From contig NZ_CP177357.1 in assembly GCF_046845755.1 (NCBI RefSeq), forward strand, positions 3,286,001-3,350,000: DNA of 64,000 nucleotides, written 5' to 3'. The notes beneath the pieces were generated by a model. It was not told the origin of the DNA, searched no databases, and saw only the letters and a program-made list of their open reading frames with translations. Origin of the DNA: Rubrivirga sp046845755 (GTDB lineage Bacteria > Bacteroidota > Rhodothermia > Rhodothermales > Rubricoccaceae). How positions within the stretch are numbered: the stretch's first letter is position 1; every line of letters begins with the position of its first letter. This document shows, piece after piece, positions 44,501 to 52,049 of the stretch. A program made the translations under genes and the position numbers.

Positions 44501-44998
44501 TCAGATGTCGAGGGATCGCTTGATCATCTCTTTGGCCGCCTTCACGGAGGTGAGGTTGGCCTCGTAGATCCGGTTGGCCGAGATCATCCGCGCCATCTCG
44601 TCGACGACGTTGATGTCCGGGTAGTGGACGTAGCCCTCGGCGTCGGCGTCGGGGTGCGTGGGGTCGTACTCGAGCCGCTCACGCGCCTCGCCGACGACCT
44701 CGGTCTGGGGGCCGAGCTCGGGCCCGTCCGCCAGCCGCGACCGCGTCGTGCCGCCGATGTGGCGGGCGTCGGTGCTGCGGAGCGAGAGCGTGGCCTGGCC
44801 GAGCGAGGCCTGGAAGCGCCGGAGCGCGGCGGGCGCCTCATGGACGGTCCGCTTGGGCTGGTAGGCCGTCCCGTCGGCCGTCCGCGTCGTCATGGCGTTG
44901 GCGACGTTCTCGGTCGCCACGCCGAGCGCGACGCGCTGGGCCTCGAGGCCGCGAGCGGCCGTGCGGAAGGGGCTAAAGGAGCGGAGGGGGGAGAGCAT
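44501..44998 (-). CDS. flgC: flagellar basal-body rod protein FlgC
   Basis: FlgC is a proximal rod subunit. The 165-residue product has 'LEAQRVALGVATENVANAMTTRT' and the C-terminal 'VDEMARMISANRIYEANLTSVKAAKEMI' (in two blocks), both typical. It is followed 25 nt later by the 70-residue unknown and preceded by flgB with a 3-nt gap. Confidence 0.95.
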   Translation of the reverse strand: MLSPLRSFSPFRTAARGLEAQRVALGVATENVANAMTTRTADGTAYQPKRTVHEAPAALRRFQASLGQATLSLRSTDARHIGGTTRSRLADGPELGPQTEVVGEARERLEYDPTHPDADAEGYVHYPDINVVDEMARMISANRIYEANLTSVKAAKEMIKRSLDI

Positions 44999-45001
44999 GG
45001 C

Positions 45002-45334
45002 TTAGCCGGTCCGGCCGGTGATCCCGGTGCGGACCAGGGAAAAGTGCTCGTGCAGGGCGCGCGTGGCGAGCTGGACGCGCATCTGGGTGTCGGCGAGCGC
45101 CATCAGCTCGTCCTCGAGCACGGGAGCGCGGTCTTCCTGGAGCATCTCGGCACCGACCTCCTGGGCCACGCCGGGCCCGCCGCGCCGGGCGCGCTGGAGC
45201 GACTCCTCGAAGCGGACCTCCAGCCGGTCGTACCCAGGCGTGTCGAGGTTGGCGACGTTCGAGGCGAGGCTCTCCATGCGCCAGGCATAGGCCTGCATCG
45301 CGTTGCGGAGAAGTAGGACAGGCGGCGTGTTCAT
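45002..45334 (-). CDS. flgB: flagellar basal-body rod protein FlgB
   Basis: FlgB is a proximal rod subunit. The ATG at 45334 gives 110 residues (MNTPPVLLLRNAMQAYAW), with 'ESLASNVANLDTPGYDRLEV' as the rod signature. A start at 45430 would be in frame but would run through the promoter-like palindrome at 45359-45381, so it was rejected. This is the head of the large flgB-to-flgE run. Confidence 0.92.
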   Translation of the reverse strand: MNTPPVLLLRNAMQAYAWRMESLASNVANLDTPGYDRLEVRFEESLQRARRGGPGVAQEVGAEMLQEDRAPVLEDELMALADTQMRVQLATRALHEHFSLVRTGITGRTG

Positions 45335-45358
45335 CGTGGGGATTTCCCGTATCTGTGG

Positions 45359-45377
45359 ACCCCCTTGCCAAGGGGGT
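45359..45377. repeat. palindrome overlapping the flgB promoter
   Basis: ACCCCCTT-GCC-AAGGGGGT has perfect 8-bp arms. The core CCCCCTTGCCAAGGGGG also occurs inside flgA (57651-57675). It shares its right half with the sigma-54-like site. Confidence 0.65.
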
Positions 45378-45381
45378 GCCA
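45366..45381 (-). promoter_or_regulatory. sigma-54-like promoter of flgB
   Basis: The minus strand reads TGGCACCCCCTTGGCA: a perfect TGGCAC at -24 and GGCA at -12 with exact GG-N10-GC spacing. The predicted start at about 45355 leaves a 20-nt leader before the flgB ATG. A NtrC-type activator gene starts 383 nt away on the other strand. Confidence 0.75.
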
Positions 45382-45524
45382 CGCCGGCCCCGGTGGGGAA
45401 ACCGGCCCACAAGGCTTTCAAACAGCCCATTTTCGGCTACCAACGCCGATTCCTTGTTCCAACAGACGGAACCATCGTCCGGGCCCGACGGAAAGGGTTG
45501 CCTCGGGTCGGGGTCGAGCGCGCC

Positions 45525-45532
45525 TACGTTTG
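45525..45532 (+). promoter_or_regulatory. TAnnTTTG -7 box upstream of the sigma-54 activator gene
   Basis: TACGTTTG matches the Bacteroidota -7 consensus exactly. A TTG at 45498-45500 is 24 nt upstream, slightly far for a -33 element. Transcription from here would give a leader of about 225 nt that includes the AT-rich inverted repeat. Confidence 0.45.
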
Positions 45533-45604
45533 ACACGATACCCGACCGTACGTGACGGAGTGGGCGCCCCGCGCCCGGGCCGCCCACCCCCGCGGCCCGT
45601 CCGG

Positions 45605-45655
45605 CGCGTAAAACTTGATTTTTAACTACTTATACAATCCTGACTATTGTGGCCG
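45605..45655 (+). promoter_or_regulatory. AT-rich block with ACAAT-N7-ATTGT inverted repeat
   Basis: This is a clearly AT-rich island in a GC-rich window. It holds TTGATTTTTAACTACTTATA and, at 45634-45650, ACAAT-N7-ATTGT, a perfect 5-bp inverted repeat. It lies 114 nt above the activator start and could be a second promoter or operator. Confidence 0.5.
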
Positions 45656-45763
45656 CCTCTCCGCCCTACCGCATCCCGTCTACTCCTCCACTACTTTCCT
45701 GATTGAGTCCCCCTCCGCCGAGCCCCCCCGGCGTGCTCGCCTCCCCGACAGATCCCACCACCT

Positions 45764-47176
45764 ATGGCTGACGCCCCCCGCGTCCTTTTCGTCGACGATG
45801 AACTCCCCCTGCGCGACGTGGTGGCGCGACTGCTGGGCCGACGCGGCGCCGCCGTCACGACGGCCGGCGACGCGATGACGGCCGTCGAGCTGCTGCGCGA
45901 CCAGCCGTTCGACCTGGTGCTGACGGACTTCCAGATGCCCGACATGGACGGGTTCGAGCTGCTCGCGCACGTCCGTGAGAACTACCCCTCGCTCCCGGCC
46001 ATTATGATGACGGGCCACGCGAGCGTGCAGCACGCCGTGCAGGCGATGACGAGCGGCGCCGTCGACTACCTCCCGAAGCCGTTCTCCGTCGATGGGCTGG
46101 CGGACCGCGTGCTCGGCCAGATCGAAGCGCGGCGAGAGGCGGCGCGCACGGAGCCCGCCGGGGGGCGGCGGCGGCCCGGGCGGGCGGCGGCGGGCGGGGG
46201 CAAGCCGGTCGCGGGCGGCGTCGCCTTCGTCGGCGAGCACCCGGCGATCGTGCGGCTGCGCGACCTGGCCGACCGCGTGGCGGCGAGCCAGGCGCCCGTG
46301 TTCGTCCACGGCGAGAGCGGGACGGGCAAGGAGGTCATGGCGCGCTACGTCCACGCCCGGAGTGGGCGGACCGGCCCGTTCGTGGCCGTCAACTGCGCGA
46401 ACCTGCCGCGCGAGCTGGTCGAGAGCGCGCTCTTCGGCCACAAAAAGGGCGCCTTCACCGGCGCCACGGCCGACCACACGGGCGTCTTCGAGGAGGCCGA
46501 CGGCGGGACGCTGCTGCTCGACGAGGTGACCGAGGTGGCCCCCGAGATCCAGGCCAAGCTGCTCCGCGTGTTGCAGGAGGGCGAGGTCCAGGCCGTCGGC
46601 GCGCGCCGCCCCAAGGCCGTCGACGTGCGCATCGTGGCGACCACGAACCGCGACGTGACCGAGGCCATCGCCGACGGCAGCTTCCGCGACGACCTCTACC
46701 ACCGGCTCGCTGTGTTCCCCGTCGCGCTCCCGCCGCTCCGCGACCGCGGCGACGACGTGGCGCTGCTGGCCGGCGTGTTCGTCGAGAAGTACCGCGCGCT
46801 CTACGGGCTCGGCCCGAAGGCGCTCTCGGACGCGCTGCTGGCCCGCTTTGCCGCGGCCGACTGGCCGGGCAACGTGCGCCAGCTCGAGAACCTGGTCCAC
46901 CGGGGCGTGGTGCTCTCGGCCGAGCGCGAGACGATCGAGGTGGCCGACGTCGACCACGCCGACCTCGTCGACCACGCGCCGTCGGGCGGGCTCGCCGCGC
47001 GCGCGCGGTCGGTGACGACGCTCGACGAGATGGAGCGGGAGATGATCTTGACGGCCCTCGACACGTGCGGGGGCAACCAGGTCCGCGCCGCCGAGCAGCT
47101 CGGGATCTCGGACCGGACGATCCGCAACAAGCTCAAAAAGTACCGCGAGGAGGGCACGGTCCCGCTCGCGGCCTAG
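45764..47176 (+). CDS. sigma-54-dependent response regulator (FlrC/FleR/NtrC type)
   Basis: The 470-residue product has a receiver domain (phospho-acceptor Asp55 in LTDFQMPDMDG, Lys105 in LPKPFS), an Ala/Gly/Arg-rich linker, an AAA+ domain with Walker A GESGTGKE (183-190) and the sigma-54 contact loop GAFTGA (229-234), and a Fis-type HTH ('GGNQVRAAEQLGISDRTIRN'). It is the only sigma-54 activator in the window and sits inside the flagellar cluster, divergent from flgB. It therefore likely activates the sigma-54-like flagellar promoters (inference). Its sensor kinase is not adjacent. Confidence 0.93.
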   Translation: MADAPRVLFVDDELPLRDVVARLLGRRGAAVTTAGDAMTAVELLRDQPFDLVLTDFQMPDMDGFELLAHVRENYPSLPAIMMTGHASVQHAVQAMTSGAVDYLPKPFSVDGLADRVLGQIEARREAARTEPAGGRRRPGRAAAGGGKPVAGGVAFVGEHPAIVRLRDLADRVAASQAPVFVHGESGTGKEVMARYVHARSGRTGPFVAVNCANLPRELVESALFGHKKGAFTGATADHTGVFEEADGGTLLLDEVTEVAPEIQAKLLRVLQEGEVQAVGARRPKAVDVRIVATTNRDVTEAIADGSFRDDLYHRLAVFPVALPPLRDRGDDVALLAGVFVEKYRALYGLGPKALSDALLARFAAADWPGNVRQLENLVHRGVVLSAERETIEVADVDHADLVDHAPSGGLAARARSVTTLDEMEREMILTALDTCGGNQVRAAEQLGISDRTIRNKLKKYREEGTVPLAA

Positions 47177-47191
47177 GGCGGACTCGCTGGT

Positions 47192-47207
47192 GCCCCGCGG
47201 CCGGGGC
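47192..47207 (+). terminator. hairpin after the sigma-54 activator gene
   Basis: GCCCCG-CGGC-CGGGGC lies 15 nt past the stop at 47176. More GC inverted repeats follow before the convergent flgM stop. Likely a terminator region. Confidence 0.4.
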
Positions 47208-47311
47208 CACGGCCGGTGGCGCCTGGCCCGCCGACGACGCTGACCTCCGGCCTCTGGCGAGCCGGTCCCGAGCGGAGTCGGCGCCGTCACGGCGGTCCGG
47301 CTCCGCTCGGT

Positions 47312-47665
47312 TTAGTCGGTGAGGTTCTGGACGGCGGCCTCGGCGACCCGGGCGATCACCTCGGGCTGGTCGAACCGGCCCGCGCGCACGTCGGCGCGGA
47401 GCGAGGCGACGCGGGCGGCGTCGAGGTCGGCCGTGGAGCGGAGGGCGACGCGGGCCGAGTCGAGGTCGGCGTTCGCCTCCGACGAGGTCGTGGCGGCCTG
47501 GGCCCGGCCCGCGGCCGAGATCTCGACGCGGTCGCCGGATTCGGACGGCGGGGGGGGCGACCCCGCGGGGCGCTCGCCCTCGACGGCGGGGCCGTCGGGG
47601 CGGACCGGGCGGACCGCAGCGGCAAGCGGCTTCGCCTGCGGGTCGGGGCGATCGGAGATGGTCAT
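47312..47665 (-). CDS. flgM: anti-sigma-28 factor FlgM
   Basis: FlgM holds FliA until the hook is finished and is then exported. The 117-residue protein has a disordered Pro-rich N-terminal half and the FlgM C-terminal sigma-binding region ('GDRVEISAAGRAQAA', 'VASLRADVRAGRFDQPEVIARVAEA'). It is small and highly charged as expected. A sigma-28-like promoter lies 31 nt above the ATG and overlaps the stop codon of the preceding gene. Confidence 0.88.
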   Translation of the reverse strand: MTISDRPDPQAKPLAAAVRPVRPDGPAVEGERPAGSPPPPSESGDRVEISAAGRAQAATTSSEANADLDSARVALRSTADLDAARVASLRADVRAGRFDQPEVIARVAEAAVQNLTD

Positions 47666-47695
47666 GACGTGGTGGAGTCGGAGGGGCTACAGAAT

Positions 47696-47722
47696 GGATC
47701 GAGGGGGCGCGGGGGGTCTTAA
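47696..47722 (-). promoter_or_regulatory. sigma-28-like promoter of flgM
   Basis: Minus strand: TTAA, 15 nt, CTCGATCC. The box differs by one base from that of fliS (CTCGATAC). TTAA includes the stop codon of the FliT-like gene. The predicted leader is about 23 nt. Confidence 0.55.
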
Positions 47723-48063
47723 GCGCTGGTCTGTGAAGAGACGGCGACCTGTCGGCCCGTGTCGAGGCGCGCGGGGGGGGCGGGACGGGCATACGCGCCG
47801 GCGGCGGCGGCCGTGCGGCCCGTCGCGGCGAGGTCGTCGGCGAGCGAGCGGAGGCCGCCGCGCAGGACGGTGCGCAGGCGCTCGTCCTGCTCGCGGAACC
47901 GCTCGCCGAGCCCCGCCGGGGGCGGGCCCGGCGCGTCGCCGAGCGCGTCGATGAGGGCCGCCCGCGCGTGGAGCTCGGCCGCGGCTCGGCTGAGGTCGCC
48001 GGCCGTGAGCGCAGCCACCAGGCGGTCGCCCGCGTCGAGCACGTCGTGGAAGGGCGTGGGCAT
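47719..48063 (-). CDS. putative FliT-like flagellar chaperone
   Basis: The 114-residue, largely helical product begins MPTPFHDVLDAGDRLVAALT and continues 'AAELHARAALIDALG' and 'RFREQDERLRTVLRGG'. It starts 3 nt after the fliD stop. A small helical protein in this position is usually FliT, the chaperone of FliD. Sequence similarity is too low to be sure, and a FlgN-like role is possible. Confidence 0.6.
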   Translation of the reverse strand: MPTPFHDVLDAGDRLVAALTAGDLSRAAAELHARAALIDALGDAPGPPPAGLGERFREQDERLRTVLRGGLRSLADDLAATGRTAAAAGAYARPAPPARLDTGRQVAVSSQTSA

Positions 48064-48066
48064 GGC

Positions 48067-49581
48067 CTAGAAGTAGAAGAGGGAGAGGAGCGAGGCCTGC
48101 TGGTTCTGTGCCTGCATCGAGACCTCCTGCAGGCGCGCGAACTGGGCGCGCAGCGAGTCCTCGCGGCGACTGATCCGCGCGTCGAACCGCTCGATCTGAG
48201 CGTCGAGGCTGGCGATCCGGCGGTCGGCCGACGTGCGGCGCTGGGCGAGCGTGCCGGCGGCGCCGGTGAGCCCCTCCGTCCGGGCCGAGAACCGGGCCGC
48301 GAGCCCGTCGTCGCCGGTGAAGAGGGCGCCGACGGCGTCGGGCGAGGCCTCGATGGCCGCCGTGAGCGCGGCCGTGTCGATGGTGAGCGTCCCGTCCCGA
48401 GCCGTCGAGATGCCGAGGTCCGCCAGGCTCCGGATGGGCCCGTCGTCGGTGACGGCGCGGGCGAGGTCGGTGCGCAGGCCCGAGCGGAGGCCGCGGACCG
48501 TGGCGTCGCTGGCGAACACGCCGCGCGTGCCGGCCTCGGGGTCGACGGCCGTCTTGGTGCGGATAAAGCTGGACAGCCCGTTGTACGCCTTGACGAACGC
48601 CTCGACGTCGGTTCGGATGCCCTTGCTGTCGGCCCCGATCTCGAGCGAGGCCGGGCCGTCGGAGGAGACGCCCGTCAGCGACAGCGTCACGCCGGCGAGC
48701 GCGTCGTCGATGGTGTTGGAGTCGCGGTAGACGTCGAGCCCGTCGATGGTCAGCGAGGCGCTGAGCGCCGAGTCCTCGTGGCTGGTGCCTACGGCGTAGA
48801 CGGCGCCGCCGCCCGTGCCCGAGCGGACCTCCGTCCGGTCGACTTCGAGGGCGGCCAGGATGCCGTCGGGGTCGGAGAAGGCGAGCCGATTCGTGTAGCC
48901 GGTCGCCTCGCCCCGGAGCGACAGCCGCGAGGTCCCGTCGGTCTCAGAGACGACGGCGGCCGAGACGCCGGTGCCCTCCGCCAGCAGGCCGTCGGCCTCG
49001 GCCTGGGTGGCCGCGCTCGAGATGGCCGCGGCGAGGCCCGTCAGGATCTCCTCGTCCGTCGCCCCCTCGGCGGGCGTGTAGGCGACGGCGAGGTCGACGG
49101 GGTCGGCGCCGTCGGGCTGGGCGACCTGGATGGTGAACGACCGCTCGCCGACGGAGGCCGGGGTGGCCGGCGTAAAGATGTCGCCGGGGTCGCCGGGGTC
49201 CGTGAACAGGCCGACCAGCGTCGCACCGTTGTCGTCGAACCGCTTGGACAGGCGGGCGTCGGCGCGCGCGAGCGAGCGGACCTCGACGTCGTGGCGCCCC
49301 ACGCTGGCGCCGTCGGCGGCCGTCGCCGTGAACCCGCCGCCGGAGCCGACCGTCGCGGCCTTCCCTGCGAACGGGGTCTGCAGGGGGTCCGTGAGCCGGT
49401 CCAGCACGCCGTCGAGCGCCGAGACCTTGCTCGAGAAATCGCTGAGGATCGCCTTGTAGACCGTCTGGTCGGACTGCTGCGACCGGAGCTTGAGGCGCGG
49501 CTGCGACTCGACAGCGATCACCTGCGAGATCAGCTGCTCGTAGACCGAGCCCGAGTTGGCGATGGTGGAGACGTTGGTCAT
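48067..49581 (-). CDS. fliD: flagellar filament cap protein FliD
   Basis: FliD caps the filament and folds flagellin. The 504-residue product starts MTNVSTIANSGSVYEQLISQ, followed by 'KLRSQQSDQTVYKAILSDFSSKV' in blocks, the FliD N-domain pattern. The C terminus has the coiled-coil 'RIASLDAQIERFDARISRRE' and ends in SLLSLFYF. It follows fliS by 3 nt, in an operon fliS-fliD-fliT-like. Confidence 0.94.
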   Translation of the reverse strand: MTNVSTIANSGSVYEQLISQVIAVESQPRLKLRSQQSDQTVYKAILSDFSSKVSALDGVLDRLTDPLQTPFAGKAATVGSGGGFTATAADGASVGRHDVEVRSLARADARLSKRFDDNGATLVGLFTDPGDPGDIFTPATPASVGERSFTIQVAQPDGADPVDLAVAYTPAEGATDEEILTGLAAAISSAATQAEADGLLAEGTGVSAAVVSETDGTSRLSLRGEATGYTNRLAFSDPDGILAALEVDRTEVRSGTGGGAVYAVGTSHEDSALSASLTIDGLDVYRDSNTIDDALAGVTLSLTGVSSDGPASLEIGADSKGIRTDVEAFVKAYNGLSSFIRTKTAVDPEAGTRGVFASDATVRGLRSGLRTDLARAVTDDGPIRSLADLGISTARDGTLTIDTAALTAAIEASPDAVGALFTGDDGLAARFSARTEGLTGAAGTLAQRRTSADRRIASLDAQIERFDARISRREDSLRAQFARLQEVSMQAQNQQASLLSLFYF

Positions 49582-49584
49582 GGG

Positions 49585-49950
49585 TTACGCGGCGAGCGCG
49601 GGCTCGCGAACGGCCTGGAGCCCGGTCCCGTCCGCCGAGCGCTCCGACGCCAGCGGCCCGGCCCGCCAGGCCTGGCGGAGCCCTTCGAGCAGCTCGGCCA
49701 CGATGCCGAGGTCCCCGGCGTTCGCCGACCGGATGGCGAAGGCGTAGAGCTCGCGGAGCGAGGCCGCCAGCTCCCCGCCGCGCTCGAGGTCGAGCGCCGA
49801 GGTCAGCTCGACGAGGGCCCGGCGCGTGCGGAGGGCGTCGCCCGAGCGGGCGGCCGTCATGCCGATGCCGTAGAGCTTGTCGACGAGCGCGGCGGGCGAG
49901 GCCGAGCGGACGGCCTGGTGCTGGTACTGGCGGAGGGCGGAGGCGGACAT
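49585..49950 (-). CDS. fliS: flagellin export chaperone FliS
   Basis: FliS keeps flagellin soluble and guides it to FlhA. From the ATG at 49950 the product is 121 residues, helical, with 'LRQYQHQAVRSASPAALVDKLYGIGM' (in blocks), matching the FliS 'Y...LL..LY' pattern. A sigma-28-like promoter lies 40 nt upstream. Confidence 0.87.
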   Translation of the reverse strand: MSASALRQYQHQAVRSASPAALVDKLYGIGMTAARSGDALRTRRALVELTSALDLERGGELAASLRELYAFAIRSANAGDLGIVAELLEGLRQAWRAGPLASERSADGTGLQAVREPALAA

Positions 49951-49989
49951 CAGAGTGGGGAGACGGGAAGAGGGGGAGCCGTGCGTGCA

Positions 49990-50016
49990 GTATCGAGGCG
50001 GCCGCAAGGGGCTTTA
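49990..50016 (-). promoter_or_regulatory. sigma-28-like promoter of fliS
   Basis: Minus strand: TAAA, 15 nt, CTCGATAC. It closely follows the sigma-28 consensus TAAA-N15-GCCGATAA. The predicted start near 49983 gives a leader of about 33 nt. Confidence 0.65.
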
Positions 50017-50104
50017 GAGCACCCGGCAGGTTCTTCCTGACTCAGGGGAAAGCGGATGGGAGCGCCAGGCTGCCCCCTCCCCTGCCCCGCTGGCGCAAAA
50101 CGCG

Positions 50105-50140
50105 TCCAGCCCGCTGGCGCGTTGGCGCCAGCGGGCTGGA
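50105..50140 (-). terminator. 16-bp hairpin after fliC
   Basis: CCAGCCCGCTGGCGC (50106-50120) and its complement (50125-50139) form a perfect stem with a GTTG loop, extended by one T-A pair. It lies 99 nt past the fliC stop, and TTTT follows on the minus strand near 50096. It should end the flagellin mRNA. Its GCGCCAGCGGGC half recurs at 30391 and 52036. Confidence 0.65.
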
Positions 50141-50238
50141 GGGCGGGGCCCGGAGTGTTCGCCAGAACCGGGTGCCCCGTGTTGGGACCCGCCCTGGTCA
50201 GGCCCGGGGCGTCAGCCCCGGGCCGAGAGGCGCCCGCT

Positions 50239-51429
50239 CTAGAAGAACGAGAGGACGGACTGCCCGGAGGAGTTCGCCTGGGCGAACATGGCCGAGCCCG
50301 TCTGCTGCAGGATCTGGAGCTTGACGACTTCCATCTGCTCCTTGGCGAAGTCGGCGTCGGCGATCCGGCTGTTGGCCGCCTCGTAGTTCGTCTTCGAGGT
50401 CTCCAGGTTCTGGGCCTTGAAGTCGAGGCGGTTCTGCTGGTCGCCCAAGCCCTGGGCCGCGGTGTTGACCTTCTTGATGGCCGCGTCGATGGTGTCGAGG
50501 GCCGTCTGGGCGCCCGAGGCGGTCGTCAGGGTGAGCGACGAGGTGACGTCGCCGGCGTTCGTCCCCGCGGTGTACTTCGAGAGGTCGACCTGGAAGCCCT
50601 CGCCGTCCTCGCCCGCCGTCAGCGCGTCGGTCGTGATGGTGATGTTGCCGTCGCCCGTGTTGTAGGTGAACTCCGTGTCGCCGGTGTTGGCGGCGAGCCG
50701 GCCGATCGGGTTCGAGAAGTTGTCCGTGTCCGAGACGAGGATGGAGTCCTCGGAGTCGTCGTACTTGAAGAAGAGGGTCTGGACATCGCCCTTGTAGTCG
50801 GTCGCGTCGACGGTCGGGGCGTTGGTGGCGCCCCAGGCGGCGTAGTTCGAGCCGGCCGTGACGTCGACGGTTCCGGTGGAGGCGACCTCGCCGGTGCCGG
50901 CGGACACACTGCCGATCGAGAGCGTGCCGATGCCCATCTGGGCGATCGAGGCGTCGAACGAGTCGCCGGACTTGTCGCCGACCTGGAACGTGAGCGCGGT
51001 CGCGCCGGTGTCGTCGAAGAGGCTCTTGCCGTTGAAGTCGGCGCCGCCGAGGATGTCGTTGACCTCGGCCGTGAGCGCATCGACCTGGCTCTGGATGGCG
51101 GAGCGCTCGTCGGCGCCGAGCGAGTCGTTGCCAGCCTGGACGGCCTTCTCCTTCATCGTCTGCAGGATGTCCATGGTCGTGGTGAGCGCGCCCTCGGCGA
51201 CGGTCATCATGGACTTGGCGTCGCCGATGTTGCTCAGCGCCTGGGCCTGGCCCCGCGTCGTGGCGGTCAGCTTGTTCGAGATCGTGAAGCCGGCCGAGTC
51301 GTCGGCGGCGGAGTTGATCCGGCTGCCGGTGGCGAGGCGGAGCTGACGCGAGCCGATCTCGTTCGACGTCTTGTTGAGGGACGACAGGGCCATCGCGGCC
51401 TGCGTGTTGGTGTTGATGCGGAAAGACAT
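50239..51429 (-). CDS. fliC: flagellin FliC
   Basis: This is the filament subunit. The ATG at 51429 gives 396 residues. The N-terminal D0/D1 region reads MSFRINTNTQAAMALSSLNK, then 'LRLATGSRINSAADDSAGF'. The C-terminal D0 is 'SRIADADFAKEQMEVVKLQIL' ending SVLSFF. The variable middle (about 170-290) is Asp/Gly/Thr-rich, suited to a surface-exposed domain. It is monocistronic between a sigma-28-like promoter and a strong hairpin. Only one flagellin gene is seen in the window. Confidence 0.96.
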   Translation of the reverse strand: MSFRINTNTQAAMALSSLNKTSNEIGSRQLRLATGSRINSAADDSAGFTISNKLTATTRGQAQALSNIGDAKSMMTVAEGALTTTMDILQTMKEKAVQAGNDSLGADERSAIQSQVDALTAEVNDILGGADFNGKSLFDDTGATALTFQVGDKSGDSFDASIAQMGIGTLSIGSVSAGTGEVASTGTVDVTAGSNYAAWGATNAPTVDATDYKGDVQTLFFKYDDSEDSILVSDTDNFSNPIGRLAANTGDTEFTYNTGDGNITITTDALTAGEDGEGFQVDLSKYTAGTNAGDVTSSLTLTTASGAQTALDTIDAAIKKVNTAAQGLGDQQNRLDFKAQNLETSKTNYEAANSRIADADFAKEQMEVVKLQILQQTGSAMFAQANSSGQSVLSFF

Positions 51430-51494
51430 GGCAAAACCCGGAGGGCGGTGCGTGGGAGTGTTCTGGCGAGCCGGGGGATCCGGCCACGGAGCCC

Positions 51495-51520
51495 TTATCG
51501 AGACCGCCCGGGGGCCTTTC
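51495..51520 (-). promoter_or_regulatory. sigma-28-like promoter of fliC
   Basis: Minus strand: GAAA, 14 nt, CTCGATAA. The -10 box matches six of eight bases of GCCGATAA and is shared with fliS and flgM. The predicted start is about 59 nt above the flagellin ATG. Confidence 0.65.
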
Positions 51521-51934
51521 ATGCCGGACCGGTCTGGGCGGTCGATTTTCGGTTTAGCGCGTCGTCTTGGAACGCGACCGTTCCCGATGGCCCCATGTCG
51601 ACGCCGGCGCAGGGTGCCCAGGCCCGGCGGCGGGCGCCCCTAAAGAAGGCCCATCCACCTGTGATCGCAGTCGTTCCGTCGGGGCGAGCAGCTCGGGCCT
51701 GCCCCCGGGTCTCGGAGGCCGCCCGGCCCTCCCCGGGCGGCTCTCAGCGAGGACGTCGTGTGTGGGCTCGCGCCAGTCCCGCGTGCGCCAACCGGCCGCT
51801 GGCACCCACGCCGTGGGATCCCGCGGCGCGACGACGAGGCTTGCGCGAGCCCCGCCTGCGCCAGCGCCCCCCCTCTTACTTAAGAAGGTCAACTCCCCCG
51901 CGTTGCCGCAGCCGGCGACGGGCGCGACGCCGAG

Positions 51935-51960
51935 ACAAAAAACACCCCTCGGATGAGGGG
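51935..51960 (-). terminator. intrinsic terminator of the flgK-flgL transcript
   Basis: On the minus strand CCCCTC-ATCC-GAGGGG is followed by TGTTTTTTGT. This is the clearest factor-independent terminator in the window, 90 nt past the flgL stop. Confidence 0.85.
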
Positions 51961-52031
51961 GCAGCTATCAGGCGGAGGTCCGGGGCTCGTGCCAGCCGTG
52001 GGGCTTGCGCCAGCCGACCGGCGCGGACCTG

Positions 52032-52047
52032 CCGCTGGCGCCAGCGG
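52032..52047. repeat. 16-nt palindrome next to the flgL stop
   Basis: CCGCTGGCGCCAGCGG is a perfect palindrome 2 nt past the flgL stop codon. It belongs to the GCGCCAGCGGGC motif group seen at 30391 and 50125. Confidence 0.6.
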
Positions 52048-52049
52048 GC

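Larger units (their letters stand above)
45335..45763. other. 429-nt divergent control region between flgB and the sigma-54 activator
   Basis: It contains the flgB promoter candidate (45366-45381), the palindrome at 45359-45377, a TACGTTTG box (45525-45532) facing the activator gene, and an AT-rich block at 45605-45655 with an inverted repeat. Nothing in it looks like a gene. Confidence 0.6.
51430..52049. other. 620-nt non-coding region between fliC and flgL
   Basis: It holds the fliC promoter (51495-51520), then about 350 nt with no gene but several GCGCCAG-containing copies (near 51775, 51788, 51858, 51999), an intrinsic terminator at 51935-51960 and a palindrome at 52032-52047. The two strands' frames here are low-complexity. 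The region looks like decayed repeat sequence. Confidence 0.55.
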
